Origin: a virus
Strand: one strand, 5' to 3'
Length of the DNA stretch: 39,922 nt
Virus record (IMG/VR): IMGVR_UViG_3300042472_000277
Span: 1-39,922 of that record
Shown here: in pieces, positions 13,880 through 22,828 of the stretch
How positions within the stretch are numbered: position 1 is the first letter of the stretch
How the letters are laid out: the number at the start of each line of letters is the position of its first letter
The notes under the pieces: generated by a model
Databases searched by the model: none
Seen by the model: the letters and a program-made list of their open reading frames with translations, nothing else
What the model was told of the DNA's origin: nothing
Program-made: the position numbers and the translations under genes

Positions 13880-16648
13880 TTATTTAGTAAGGCTGATCTT
13901 TTTAGAGGAATACCAGTTTTCTTGGCCCTTAACAAGGCGATTATAATCCCCACCATAGCGATCATCAGCAATCTTTTGTACCGCCGCTTTAGCTTTAGGG
14001 TTATCAAGGTTTTGCATGATATTCAAAGGGATAATTTGAAAGGTTGCTTCGCTATTGGGTGAGCTAAACAAGCTATCCAAGCTGTAAAGTCTTTTATCTC
14101 TTGCTCCTTTTGGTGTATAGCGACCAATAAAGTCAGCCTCAATAAACCCCTTTTGAACAGCATCCCAAGGAATCCCGATATTCTTAAAATGCTCGTTTAC
14201 GGCTCCATACGATTTAAGTTTTTCTGCTGGAGTTCTAGATTTAAAAGCATCAACAACAAGAGACTGGGCCACTTTATTGCCTTCAAATTTTACCGTGTTA
14301 TAAAGCTCGGCGTGTTCTTTAGGATCAACAAGGAGTCCAGCCGATACGTCACTGATGTACCTAGCAACATATGTCGAATCCGATTCAAAAAGATTCTTTG
14401 ATTTCCTAGGTTTACCGTTTGAATCAAGCAAAGTATTTCCTTTGGATTCCGCAATGCTCTGTTGAAGAACTGCTTTTTTGGCTTCTTCTGGATTCATTCC
14501 TACAGCAACTAGTTTTTCTTCTTCTTGTCGAATAAGCTGCGCTCTTGTTGATTCAACAGCGGTTACCGGAGCAGCAAACACAGGGTTCTTTTGGATATCA
14601 CTTTTAATCCCAGCAGAAACCGCTGCACCCATGTCTTCTTTTAAGAGTTGGGCTAGTTTAAGGTGCAAAATAGCTTGCTCTTTCTTATCTTGAGTTCCCT
14701 CAAAGCGGGCTACTTTACCGTTTACATCGTAATCAAAAGAGGTTCCCGTTAAAATCATTTCCGTTTTATCGTTCATCTCACTACTATATTGCGGAATCAA
14801 TCTACCAAGAACACCATCGACAACAACACCAAAAGCAGGGTTGATAATCTTCTTCATTCCATCTGCGCTCGTTTGAAGAACGGAGTTTTGGAGTTCTGGA
14901 TCATTCGCAATAAAAGCTTCCGCACCGCCAACTGTTCCAACATTTGCGATATTTCTAAATACAAGTTGGCTTCCACCTTCTTCAAGAGCCTTGTTAACTG
15001 CTTTATCGCCATTAGAAGCTCTCGTGAATTCCGCTGCGCTTTTATTAGATACCAGAGTATCAATGGACCTTAGAGCTTGCTCTTGTTCGGTAGGGGTTAA
15101 GCTGGAATTTTTAAAGATACTATCGGATGCTTTTTTATAAAGATCATCTAAATCTCCTCCTTGTGCCATCTGTTTTCGTATATCAATCAACACGGGAGAC
15201 ACGATATTATCAACCTTTGTTCTCGAAGTGCGTTCGTTCTCAGCACTGAATTGATCCTCTTCACGGTCCACGAGATCCTCAAGACCAACAAAGGTAGCCC
15301 TACCGTCCACCGACCCAAACAACGGTTGATCTCCTATTTTTACACTGTTAAGCGCACCAAGGATCTTACGAGCTTCGGCAAATCTACCGCCCGTTGAAAG
15401 GGTTTTTATTTGAGTTTCTAAGTTGGCTCTAAGAATCTTTGCGCGTTCTGTTGGTGAGAATTGAGCATTTGCTAAACTTTGATCCCCGGCTGAGATTACG
15501 TTATTAAGACCCTCATTAAACTTTTTAGTTTCGTCTTCTGCGCTACGAGAAAACCCAGTAAATTTTTTATCGTTCAGCGGAGAGTCCTTATTAGGGCTGT
15601 AGATATCCACACGACCCGACAAGGTTTTTCCTTTATACTCTTTGGCAGTTACGTCCATCCATCGACCTGTGTGAGTACTTCCGTCCTCCATTGTCAACGT
15701 AACCATATCCCGCAACTTGAATCCTTGAGCCTCTAGCTGCTCTTGAAGATCTGGAGACAACGCAAAGTCTTGGTTGGCTACCAGCTTGGACTTAGTAAAG
15801 ATTCCGTCCTTGATTTTTTGTTGGTCTTCTTCAGAAACATTCGATCCGATACCCAACGCTGATCTCCAATCGTAAGTGGGGTCGCCCGGCTTTTCCCATC
15901 CATAGATAGTCCCCCTTGGTTGCTCGTTAAAACTCCTAGCTTGCCCTGTAGGTGGTTCTAAAGAAACACCGTTCTCTGGACCGAGTATAGGAAGATTTGC
16001 TATTGCTTCGTCTTTGTTAAACTTGGTAATCCCTGCATCAAAGTTCGACACTTGTCGTTGAACAAGATCAGGAACAACCTCTTCGATCAACTGGTTGTGA
16101 ATTGACTGGGCATAGGGACTCTTGTCGGCGTATTTACTGAATTGATCCGTAAGTTCCTTAACACGTCCCTCTGCGTAAGCCTTAAAATCCTCTGGGGTTG
16201 TGATCCCTTGGTCAGCATATTCGTGAACTGGGCGATTCTTAAGTTCCTCCGCAAGGCCTGTGAGTTGTGGTTGAACCGTTGAGTTGTAATACCGCTTATA
16301 GGTTGTCTCAAGAAACGTCTTCTCCTTACCGAGCTTATCAAGGAAGCTGCCAGCATTAGGGTCTCCTTGTTCAACACGCTTGATAACCTCTTGAGGACTC
16401 AAAGCATTCGCTTCAATCTCCCCTTGTTTCGATTGGATGTCAACGAACTGCCCAAGCAACTGAGAGCCACCCTTAAGTGCATCCGCAAGCTGAAGCGCTG
16501 GGTTTGTTTGAGGTGCTTGTTGAACCTGTACGTTATACTGTCCACCGCGTTGAATCGTAGGACGCAACTGAACTTGACCTAGATCAAAGTTTACTTGTTC
16601 ACGACCACCGCCGCCCTTGAGTGCTTTAAGAAGTTCTTCTTGTGTCAT
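13880..16648 (-). CDS. Internal virion / ejection protein (T7 gp15-like), 922 aa
   Basis: Large soluble core protein expected to form the periplasmic part of the ejection channel. Assignment is by length (T7 gp15 is 747 aa) and order between gp14- and gp16-like proteins. The N-terminus is Gln- and Gly-rich (GGGGREQVNFDLGQVQLRP), and the rest is helical with many charged residues. No enzyme motif is visible. It lies 5 nt upstream of the gp16-like gene and is surely co-transcribed. Confidence 0.85.
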   Translation of the reverse strand: MTQEELLKALKGGGGREQVNFDLGQVQLRPTIQRGGQYNVQVQQAPQTNPALQLADALKGGSQLLGQFVDIQSKQGEIEANALSPQEVIKRVEQGDPNAGSFLDKLGKEKTFLETTYKRYYNSTVQPQLTGLAEELKNRPVHEYADQGITTPEDFKAYAEGRVKELTDQFSKYADKSPYAQSIHNQLIEEVVPDLVQRQVSNFDAGITKFNKDEAIANLPILGPENGVSLEPPTGQARSFNEQPRGTIYGWEKPGDPTYDWRSALGIGSNVSEEDQQKIKDGIFTKSKLVANQDFALSPDLQEQLEAQGFKLRDMVTLTMEDGSTHTGRWMDVTAKEYKGKTLSGRVDIYSPNKDSPLNDKKFTGFSRSAEDETKKFNEGLNNVISAGDQSLANAQFSPTERAKILRANLETQIKTLSTGGRFAEARKILGALNSVKIGDQPLFGSVDGRATFVGLEDLVDREEDQFSAENERTSRTKVDNIVSPVLIDIRKQMAQGGDLDDLYKKASDSIFKNSSLTPTEQEQALRSIDTLVSNKSAAEFTRASNGDKAVNKALEEGGSQLVFRNIANVGTVGGAEAFIANDPELQNSVLQTSADGMKKIINPAFGVVVDGVLGRLIPQYSSEMNDKTEMILTGTSFDYDVNGKVARFEGTQDKKEQAILHLKLAQLLKEDMGAAVSAGIKSDIQKNPVFAAPVTAVESTRAQLIRQEEEKLVAVGMNPEEAKKAVLQQSIAESKGNTLLDSNGKPRKSKNLFESDSTYVARYISDVSAGLLVDPKEHAELYNTVKFEGNKVAQSLVVDAFKSRTPAEKLKSYGAVNEHFKNIGIPWDAVQKGFIEADFIGRYTPKGARDKRLYSLDSLFSSPNSEATFQIIPLNIMQNLDNPKAKAAVQKIADDRYGGDYNRLVKGQENWYSSKKISLTK

Positions 16649-16657
16649 AAAAATTAT

Positions 16658-17200
16658 TTAACCTTGTTTCGGCGTAGTTGCCCCTGCGTTTTGAGCAGAC
16701 GAATAAAGACTTGCGCTTGTTTTTGCGCCTTCAATAAATGCTCCGAGATAGTTAGGTTGTGGAATTGGTTGGTTAATTCTAAATAGATTCCGTTGATAAC
16801 CAGACCCAGCTGATTGAATCTCCATTTGCCGCCCGATACCAATCATCTCCGCTTGCTTACGCTCAGAGAACGCATAGGTTGCCTCCTTACGGGAGATGTT
16901 AGCAACAAGTGCTTCCACGCTGAGACCCGCAACACCTCCTTCACCAGCAGCCACAACAGCGGATGCCTTAGCTTCCTTTCCTTTTAACTCGGCCTCTTGG
17001 AGACGCTGTGAGCGAGCTACTTGTTCTTGAGCTTCCTGTGAGCGTAACGAAGTAACCTCCTCAAGATACCGCTGGCGCTCTTGTTGGGACGCTAGTTTCT
17101 GTTGTTGCTCCTGAGCGTCCGCTTGATCTTTTTGTCCTTTAGCAGACATGTAGGTATTTAAGCCTCCTACAGTAAGCGCTAATGCCATTGGGTTACACAT
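16658..17200 (-). CDS. Internal virion protein B (T7 gp14-like), 180 aa
   Basis: Expected outer-membrane-reaching piece of the ejection machine. The N-terminus has a hydrophobic start (MCNPMALALTVGGLNTYMSAKG). A long Gln/Glu-rich helix follows (QQQKLASQQERQRYLEEV). The C-terminal part (INQPIPQPNYLGAFIEG) is of the kind seen at the end of gp14 homologues. Length is near T7 gp14 (196 aa). It overlaps the gp13-like gene stop by 8 nt. Confidence 0.88.
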   Translation of the reverse strand: MCNPMALALTVGGLNTYMSAKGQKDQADAQEQQQKLASQQERQRYLEEVTSLRSQEAQEQVARSQRLQEAELKGKEAKASAVVAAGEGGVAGLSVEALVANISRKEATYAFSERKQAEMIGIGRQMEIQSAGSGYQRNLFRINQPIPQPNYLGAFIEGAKTSASLYSSAQNAGATTPKQG

Positions 17201-17744
17201 GATTGGTAATTGTAAATTTTAAGAAGGGTTGATTATTTTTAAGAACGATCTCAGGGCTGAACTCAGCACCACAGAAAAGGAGCCACCTAGCAGCATCCGT
17301 ATTATCAATATGGAGGTAATTAGAAGCCTTACCACCCACAGCCTTTAACATGGCCTTAATCCACTCAGGGCTGTGTCTGATGAAGTCACGGGCCGCTCTA
17401 GGAACCAATAGGTCACTACCAAGCGCCCAGATGTAAGGCTCATCGGTATCCTCACCGCCACAACCAAACATAGCCAATGGTGTCCCATCGAACTTATCGG
17501 CTATCGTGAAGGTACACAGGTCGAGTGTAAGGCCAATCATGAGTGCATCCTCAGGGCTGTGGCCCCCACAACGACACTCAAGAACATCAAAGGGTCTCAT
17601 GGTCTCCGCAAGTGGGCCTATGTCGTCAACCACAGCAGACCTAATGATGCACTTTTGGTAACTCCTAAGCGTATCGGGAAGCCCTTGTGTGGGCGTTTGC
17701 TTCAAATTCTGCTGATTGGAAATTGGCTGAGAATGCGCTGTCAT
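17193..17744 (-). CDS. gp13-like virion-assembly protein (DUF2833 / acetyltransferase-like), 183 aa
   Basis: In T7, gp13 sits between gp12 and gp14 and is needed for virion assembly. This protein has the same position. Its end (AARWLLFCGAEFSPEIV, then FLKFTI) parallels T7 gp13 (FLKTIGAVFHEEY, then FTI), and DUF2833 proteins have a GNAT-like fold. I chose the ATG at 17744 (MTAHSQPISNQQN); a start at 17804 would lengthen the overlap with the gp12-like gene from 80 to 140 nt. There is no clear acetyl-CoA loop, so enzyme activity is doubtful. Confidence 0.8.
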   Translation of the reverse strand: MTAHSQPISNQQNLKQTPTQGLPDTLRSYQKCIIRSAVVDDIGPLAETMRPFDVLECRCGGHSPEDALMIGLTLDLCTFTIADKFDGTPLAMFGCGGEDTDEPYIWALGSDLLVPRAARDFIRHSPEWIKAMLKAVGGKASNYLHIDNTDAARWLLFCGAEFSPEIVLKNNQPFLKFTITNHV

Positions 17745-20319
17745 TGATGATTTTAATAACGGAATCCTTGGCCTCTGTAAAGATTGAAAACCGCATTGCT
17801 CCATCCTTGAAGATCATAGTGCCAGCACGGGACACATCAACGATACTAGGCGTGAAATCCACGGTCATCGTATCACGAGCCGCAGGTGTCACTTCGATTC
17901 TAAAGTGAGCAGCATCGGAGAAGAAGACAACACCATTACGCAGGATGAACCTAGTAAGACCCGAAGGAGTCCCCTGTGGTCCCCCTTGCTGCTTAAACAC
18001 AGGCTCACTGAAGGTGTACTCCATAGGATACCTGAGACCAATAAAGCAGGTTGCTGGGCGATCTAGGTACACAGTGTTACCCACTACGTTATCAATCTTG
18101 ATGTTGATTCCCTTTTCATCGTAGGCTTCAACAACGTCCCCTTGCTCAACATGGTAAGGAAGCGTGATGTGATCCGTAGGCCCACTGGTGACCTTTGTAA
18201 GGAGATCAAGGTGGTAAGAGAAGTTCCCAAGGGTGTCAGTCTCAGTCCGTTGTTCCTCCATGTTGATAAAGGTGAGCATTGCTCGTCCGTCTTTGTTGCC
18301 CACGATGTACAACTTAGAGTTCATGAATTCAACCCCTTGGATATCCATTGCAAAGGTGAACTTAGACCAGCTTGAGATCACCTTCTCGTTACCGCTCCAG
18401 AAGAACTTGTAAACGTAAAGGGTGTTTGAGGTTCCATCTTGGGTGTGAACACAAATGATGTTCTCCGTAGATGACGAGATCAACTTGGCTGTAGCACCCG
18501 AAAGGATGTAAGATGGGATCTGTGCAGTGATGTCAGATGAGTCGTAGGTTGACGAAGCAACATCCAAGCGGAACTCACGGACACCCAAATAGTTTCCACG
18601 TGGGAACGTGAAGTAAACGTAAGACCCAAGGCTCATAGGTTCCGATGAGGTGTCCACGTCGTAGTTGGTCACAGCAGTCACCGAAATGGTCTTAGAGGTC
18701 AAGGTGTCACCACTCTTAACCACGAACTGCCCACGGTCAGCAAACAGAATAAGGTTCTCTTGGAAGGTAACAGCAGAGGACAGCTTAGAGATGGTCGTAG
18801 AGGCCGCTGAAACGTCGATAGGATCTGAGTCCAACAACGTGCGAACGGTGGTCCTGAAGAAGTTAAAGAACTGCCCAGCTTCGCTGAACAACACCGTGTC
18901 ATCCGTGAGCAACCCAAGGCGGTTCTTGAAAAAGAAGATGTTGTTCAAGGGTTTCCCTATGAACGACGGAAGCGGATTGGAATCGTTGTCACCAACAATA
19001 CGTTCAGCCCAAGCGGTTTTATTAAGCTCAAAAGTATCAACAGCGGTATTGATAAGCCGATATGGAAGTGTTTCGGCATTAAGTTTATAAGTAATACCAT
19101 AACCCACCGCCTCGATCCACCCGCCATCGCCAAAGAAACCATTGTCGTTGGTCTTGAATTTGACGTAGTAGTCGTCTTCCTTGCTATCTAGAGAACCACG
19201 AACGGATACAGCAAAATTAACAGGTGCTTTCTTAGGTAAATCCGAAATATCGTCTACGGTTTTAAAGACGATCCCAATCGCATTGTTTGCCAGACCATCA
19301 CGGCTTGTAAGATAAAAGGTGTCACCAACTTTCTTATCAAGAATCAGAGAGCCACCGTTTATCGTACGGGTATAGGCTGCGTTTAGAGCAGTATTAACAC
19401 TGATAGCCGAGTCAATTCCTGACATGATAACAGACGTGTCAGCATTGGCTGCGCTTGTAGAATTGCCCGACGTGTAAGAAATTACAGCTTCATCAGCACT
19501 ATCGTAAGGATAGCTTACGCTTGGAGACATATTGGTATTACTATAACCACCTGACTCTAACACATCAACAGTTGTGATTTTACCAGTAGCGTCGTTGACG
19601 TTTACCTTAAAAATCGCTGCGTTATAGATATCAACTATACCTGTTTTAGCTAAGTCAAGCGTAGGTGGATACTGTGAGGAATACCCGTTGCCAGCGTCTA
19701 AAACAGTCACACCATTTATATAATAATAGTAACCATATCCTGTATTCTCGGCAGCCCACATCAACTGCACAACAGCCCGTGTTGATCCCGTTTCAGCCTC
19801 GTAAGCATTGAAGAGCAACTCATACTTCTTCTGGTAATCCCCTTGTTTGATAAACACCAAAGCCCTAGATTCATCTAAGGTCTCAGAGAGATCCGCAGTC
19901 ATAGCCGTGGTTACCTCAGTGTTCAACAAGAAGGTAGTATCTGCCAACGCCATCGGCTTAATCGTCTTGCGAGCATAGGCCGTCTTAAGGTAATCAGGAA
20001 GCGGTGTGCCGCCCGTAAGGCCGTTGATGGTTGCCTCGTTACCTGTGACAAGATTAAAGGCTCGCGCGACCTCGTCGTTAAGAACAACAGCGTATCGTTC
20101 AGTTTCCGAGCGGTTAATAAAGTGAACCAAGTCCGTAGGGTTGATCACGCTATCGTAGATGTCGGAGATCACACGGGTACACTGGCGTTTCTTTAGGCCG
20201 TCACTGATGGAACTCAAGGCGTTTATCTGCTCCTCGCACTGGCCCACAAAGCGGACTTTAGGTGACTGCTGAGAAACTCCTCCGACCAAGTTGGATACGG
20301 ATGTTGTAATGTTTGCCAT
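17665..20319 (-). CDS. Tail tubular protein B / nozzle (T7 gp12-like), 884 aa
   Basis: Forms the tail nozzle below the gp11 ring. Typical gp12 features are visible: SNLVGGVSQQSPKVRF near the N-terminus, GLKKRQ soon after, FFKNRLGLLTDD in the middle and SEAGQFFNFFRTT after it, all conserved among T7-like tail tube B proteins. Length is slightly above T7 gp12 (794 aa). It follows the gp11-like gene by 5 nt. The AT-richer part around 19000-19760 could be a variable insertion, but the frame is open throughout. Confidence 0.95.
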   Translation of the reverse strand: MANITTSVSNLVGGVSQQSPKVRFVGQCEEQINALSSISDGLKKRQCTRVISDIYDSVINPTDLVHFINRSETERYAVVLNDEVARAFNLVTGNEATINGLTGGTPLPDYLKTAYARKTIKPMALADTTFLLNTEVTTAMTADLSETLDESRALVFIKQGDYQKKYELLFNAYEAETGSTRAVVQLMWAAENTGYGYYYYINGVTVLDAGNGYSSQYPPTLDLAKTGIVDIYNAAIFKVNVNDATGKITTVDVLESGGYSNTNMSPSVSYPYDSADEAVISYTSGNSTSAANADTSVIMSGIDSAISVNTALNAAYTRTINGGSLILDKKVGDTFYLTSRDGLANNAIGIVFKTVDDISDLPKKAPVNFAVSVRGSLDSKEDDYYVKFKTNDNGFFGDGGWIEAVGYGITYKLNAETLPYRLINTAVDTFELNKTAWAERIVGDNDSNPLPSFIGKPLNNIFFFKNRLGLLTDDTVLFSEAGQFFNFFRTTVRTLLDSDPIDVSAASTTISKLSSAVTFQENLILFADRGQFVVKSGDTLTSKTISVTAVTNYDVDTSSEPMSLGSYVYFTFPRGNYLGVREFRLDVASSTYDSSDITAQIPSYILSGATAKLISSSTENIICVHTQDGTSNTLYVYKFFWSGNEKVISSWSKFTFAMDIQGVEFMNSKLYIVGNKDGRAMLTFINMEEQRTETDTLGNFSYHLDLLTKVTSGPTDHITLPYHVEQGDVVEAYDEKGINIKIDNVVGNTVYLDRPATCFIGLRYPMEYTFSEPVFKQQGGPQGTPSGLTRFILRNGVVFFSDAAHFRIEVTPAARDTMTVDFTPSIVDVSRAGTMIFKDGAMRFSIFTEAKDSVIKIINDSAFSANFQSAEFEANAHTRASRYA

Positions 20320-20324
20320 AAGAT

Positions 20325-20924
20325 TTAAGAGATATCTCCGCTGCGGTTAATACCAACACGGCTGGCAACATCGTAGTTGTCAAAGATAGTAATATCAGAG
20401 TTGCGTCCATCGGTCTCCTCTAGGCGAGCCTTGGCCATCATCTCATCACGCATGATAAGGCTCTCAAGCTCCCTAGATCCCACAAGTCTCCCTTGAAACA
20501 CCCGCCCAGCCTTAATGGTGATGTAGCGTCTTGCTTGTTCTGGAAGATCCTCCCAGTCCAAAAGGAAAGTCATGTTTACCGTGAGTGTGTCCACCGTGAA
20601 CGTCGCAGTGTTTTTAGTGCGATCCCAGATGTTCAAGCCACGCTGAACGATGTCATAGGAGCGATCCACTGCGTCCACTTGAAGGGTATTTGCAGGGACT
20701 TGAAAGGTTCCTGTGGGGATTCCTTGGGCGAGCTTGAAGTTCTCGATGGTGTTAAACTGCCAACCATCCGATTGGATTTCACGGCTCACTTCATCAAGGA
20801 TGTTCTTCGCCAACGCTGCCGAAAGCGGAAGGGCTGTAGCAGTTGCAATGCTGTTAATAGGAGCCTCTCCGATATAACCAAGCATCGTATTAACTGCCTC
20901 TAGTTTTGATGTAAGTGTAGCCAT
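20325..20924 (-). CDS. Tail tubular protein A / gatekeeper (T7 gp11-like), 199 aa
   Basis: Dodecameric ring that joins the portal to the nozzle. The pattern (LEAVNTMLGYIGEAPINSI, then EVSREIQSDGWQFNT, then YITIKAGRVFQ) is characteristic of T7 gp11 homologues. Length matches T7 gp11 (196 aa). It is the first gene after the capsid terminator, so a promoter probably lies in 20925-21010, or it is reached by read-through as in T7. Confidence 0.95.
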   Translation of the reverse strand: MATLTSKLEAVNTMLGYIGEAPINSIATATALPLSAALAKNILDEVSREIQSDGWQFNTIENFKLAQGIPTGTFQVPANTLQVDAVDRSYDIVQRGLNIWDRTKNTATFTVDTLTVNMTFLLDWEDLPEQARRYITIKAGRVFQGRLVGSRELESLIMRDEMMAKARLEETDGRNSDITIFDNYDVASRVGINRSGDIS

Positions 20925-21063
20925 GTATATGTGATTTTAAGTATAGTTGTATAGAACTTACAGCATAGGTCAAGTGCGCCTTGATCTACAGTGTAAATCC
21001 CAAACAAAAGGAAAGCCCCCTTTAGAACTTACGAACTAAAGGGGGCCAAGTGGGGATTAGCGA
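20925..21063. other. Spacer between capsid and tail genes
   Basis: This spacer contains the capsid terminator (21015-21046) and about 85 further bases leading to the gp11-like start. The latter are AT-rich and include CTGTAAGTTCTATACAACT on the minus strand. No promoter consensus could be fixed. Confidence 0.5.
21005..21046 (-). terminator. Terminator downstream of the capsid gene (T-phi position)
   Basis: On the minus strand a perfect 11-bp stem (GCCCCCTTTAG with CTAAAGGGGGC) closes a 10-nt loop and is followed by TTTCCTTTTG. The only class III-type terminator of T7, T-phi, lies at the same place behind gene 10. It should set high capsid expression relative to the tail genes, with partial read-through. 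Confidence 0.92.
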
Positions 21064-22071
21064 TTAACCAATCGTGACAGAAGCTTCAGGACGCAGGACA
21101 CCGTGGCCCATAGCGTACTTAGCAACAAACAGCGTTCCTTGACGCTCGATTTGATACTCGGATTCGGTAGCAAGATCAAGGAGCTTCACCGTGCCGATAG
21201 CACTTGGGTGAGCAACAATCATCTCGATTGCCGAAATGTCAGTAGCGTTGTAGCCGACACCAGAAGCACCGAAGACATCGTTCTTAGCATTTGCATCGTC
21301 AGCATCAGCAGAACCGGAAGCCACCGTAACGGTAGCCAAGTGGTTCGACTTGAAGAGGCGAATACCAGCGATGGTTGGGATCTTGCCAGTAGCAACATTA
21401 CCAGAACCACTGTAGTCACTGCTCATAACGGTCTCATCCGAACCAAGCAGCGTGTAATAGTCACGAGGCTTAAGGATGGCGAAACGCTCGTCCTCTGGGA
21501 CATCCTTTTCGTCCAAGCTTTGAGCAGCCAGCATGAGGGCATCAACGATCTCGGAAGCCAGTGGGGTTGCACTGAGTTTCGAGGTAAGGTTGGTTCCAGC
21601 GTATCCACCAGTGATGGAAGGCGTAGAGGTCAACGCGGCAGCCACAAGGGTCTTCATGGTTGCAATGTCGAAACGCTTTGCAAGAGCCTTGCCGAGTTCC
21701 TTAGCGTAAATGCTACGGACATCGTAGTGGTTCTTGAGTTCGTCAACATTCGCAATGAAGGTCGAAGCAACCAACAGGTCATCGATGGTGATGATCTTTT
21801 CTGCGTGTTTAATACCACTCAGATAGCCAGCATCCGCATCAGCGATGTTTTGACCGGGAGTGTGATATTTAGCAGTTGCGATACCAGTCACAGGGAACTG
21901 AGCAGACTTGCCGCTTTGAATCGTCCGCACCATGTGCAGATCCTTCATCACGTTGAGTTCTTCAAAGGTGGTCAGGATTTCTCCAGAGAACACTTTGAGG
22001 AACAGAGCGTCACGATCACCTGCACCGTTAATTTGTCCAAGGTTGGACGGGGTAGTAGCACCATTAGCCAT
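21064..22071 (-). CDS. Major capsid protein (T7 gp10-like), 335 aa
   Basis: Forms the icosahedral head with the HK97 fold. Recognisable parts are MANGATTPSNLGQINGAGD at the N-terminus, LFLKVFSGEILTTFEELNV, the segment after VRTIQSGKSAQFPVTG, and LVASTFIANVDE; all are typical of T7-like capsids. Length is close to T7 gp10A (345 aa). The end (ASVTIG) shows no slippery sequence for a 10B-type extension. It is flanked by a long structured leader upstream and the T-phi-like terminator downstream, so it probably has its own strongly expressed transcript. Confidence 0.97.
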   Translation of the reverse strand: MANGATTPSNLGQINGAGDRDALFLKVFSGEILTTFEELNVMKDLHMVRTIQSGKSAQFPVTGIATAKYHTPGQNIADADAGYLSGIKHAEKIITIDDLLVASTFIANVDELKNHYDVRSIYAKELGKALAKRFDIATMKTLVAAALTSTPSITGGYAGTNLTSKLSATPLASEIVDALMLAAQSLDEKDVPEDERFAILKPRDYYTLLGSDETVMSSDYSGSGNVATGKIPTIAGIRLFKSNHLATVTVASGSADADDANAKNDVFGASGVGYNATDISAIEMIVAHPSAIGTVKLLDLATESEYQIERQGTLFVAKYAMGHGVLRPEASVTIG

Positions 22072-22612
22072 ATAATTATTCTAGTTTTTAGTTTATTTAG
22101 TTTAACAAGCGTGTCCGTATATTACGTTCGACTATCGTTTACTTGTTAAAGAAAGAACGACTCGGTTGTCCAGCGCACTGGGCCTAGTTCTTGCTTTATA
22201 GCTTTTTAGATTGTCATCCTTTTATGGACGATTTCTCTTTAACTCATTAGTGAGCTAAAGGGGAAAGGGGTGTGGTGGTGAAGGATTCGATACCTTCATT
22301 TCCTGAGACAACTCAGGGTTCTCTTGTTGAACTAACCACCACAAAAGTGACGGCCCGTTAACTCAGTTCGGATTTGGAATCCTTACTGTTGACTCCTTGA
22401 TGCTTTGCAGGACGGGCCAAGCCCACAAGCGGGGGAGTCAAAAGAAATCCCCTACCCCCTAGCGTCCTAGAGGTTCACACGTTAATTCGTGATGTGATTT
22501 GAGCATCGTTGAGAGGCTTGTGGGGCGTGAGTCAAAGACTACATTGTTTTCTGAAACTTGTCCAGTTGAAGCTGAAGCTATCCACGACGGGCCAAGAGCA
22601 GCCTGAAAGAAA
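22072..22612 (-). ncRNA. 541-nt highly structured leader or non-coding RNA upstream of the capsid gene
   Basis: There is no gene here, but inverted repeats succeed each other on the transcribed strand: TTTAACAAG/CTTGTTAAA (22101-22109 with 22142-22150); AAGAAC/GTTCTT around CCAG-CGCA-CTGG (22153-22192); a 10-bp stem with one mismatch (22237-22260); a cloverleaf (22271-22343); GGCCCGT/ACGGGCC (22352-22418); GACTCC/GGAGTC; and the 9-bp long-range pair CCCACAAGC/GCTTGTGGG (22422-22430 with 22516-22524). Such density is unusual for phage intergenic DNA. It could be a stability or translation-control leader of the capsid mRNA, or a separate RNA. No known RNA family is recognised. Confidence 0.6.
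22271..22343 (-). ncRNA. tRNA-like cloverleaf element
   Basis: On the minus strand four perfectly paired stems form a cloverleaf: acceptor-like TGTGGTGGT/ACCACCACA (9 bp), then TA (as at tRNA positions 8-9), GTTC-AACAAGA-GAAC (D-arm position), CCTGAG-TTGT-CTCAGG (anticodon-arm position), AAAT, and GAAGG-TATCGAAT-CCTTC (T-arm position). The T loop is the tRNA loop TTCGAAT with one extra A. The D loop lacks GG and the anticodon loop is too short for decoding, so it is not a functional tRNA but a tRNA-like or degenerate structure, perhaps a processing or protection signal. Confidence 0.55.
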
Positions 22613-22807
22613 TTACTCTTTGGTTTCTAGGTCATTAACGTAGTGAAGTAGATCACCTACGATTACCTTTTGTTCCTTTGTGAAGCTCTCGTTCTTGAGA
22701 CGCTCTAGGAACACTGGGATCTTACTTTGTTTTATCGTCGGTACGCATCCAGTCATCGATAGACTCAGAATGCTTATTGTAAGCGCGACGTAGAAGTTCT
22801 TCTTCAT
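22613..22807 (-). CDS. Small lipoprotein, 64 aa (possible spanin-type)
   Basis: Signal peptide MKKNFYVALTISILSLSMTGC ends in a lipobox-like sequence with the modified cysteine at residue 21. The mature part is about 44 residues with charged helix. I chose the ATG at 22807 because it gives a proper KK signal sequence; in-frame ATGs at 22813 and 22822 would add MCTMS. A phage lipoprotein beside a holin-like gene suggests an outer-membrane spanin, but no matching inner-membrane partner is obvious. T7 has no lipoprotein gene between scaffold and capsid. Confidence 0.75.
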   Translation of the reverse strand: MKKNFYVALTISILSLSMTGCVPTIKQSKIPVFLERLKNESFTKEQKVIVGDLLHYVNDLETKE

Positions 22808-22828
22808 ACTCATGGTACACACGGAAAA

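Noticed and set aside
21103-22149. 348-codon ORF on the plus strand
   Set aside because: It lies wholly opposite the capsid gene, whose reading frame is certain; the translation has no family features. All genuine genes are on the minus strand.
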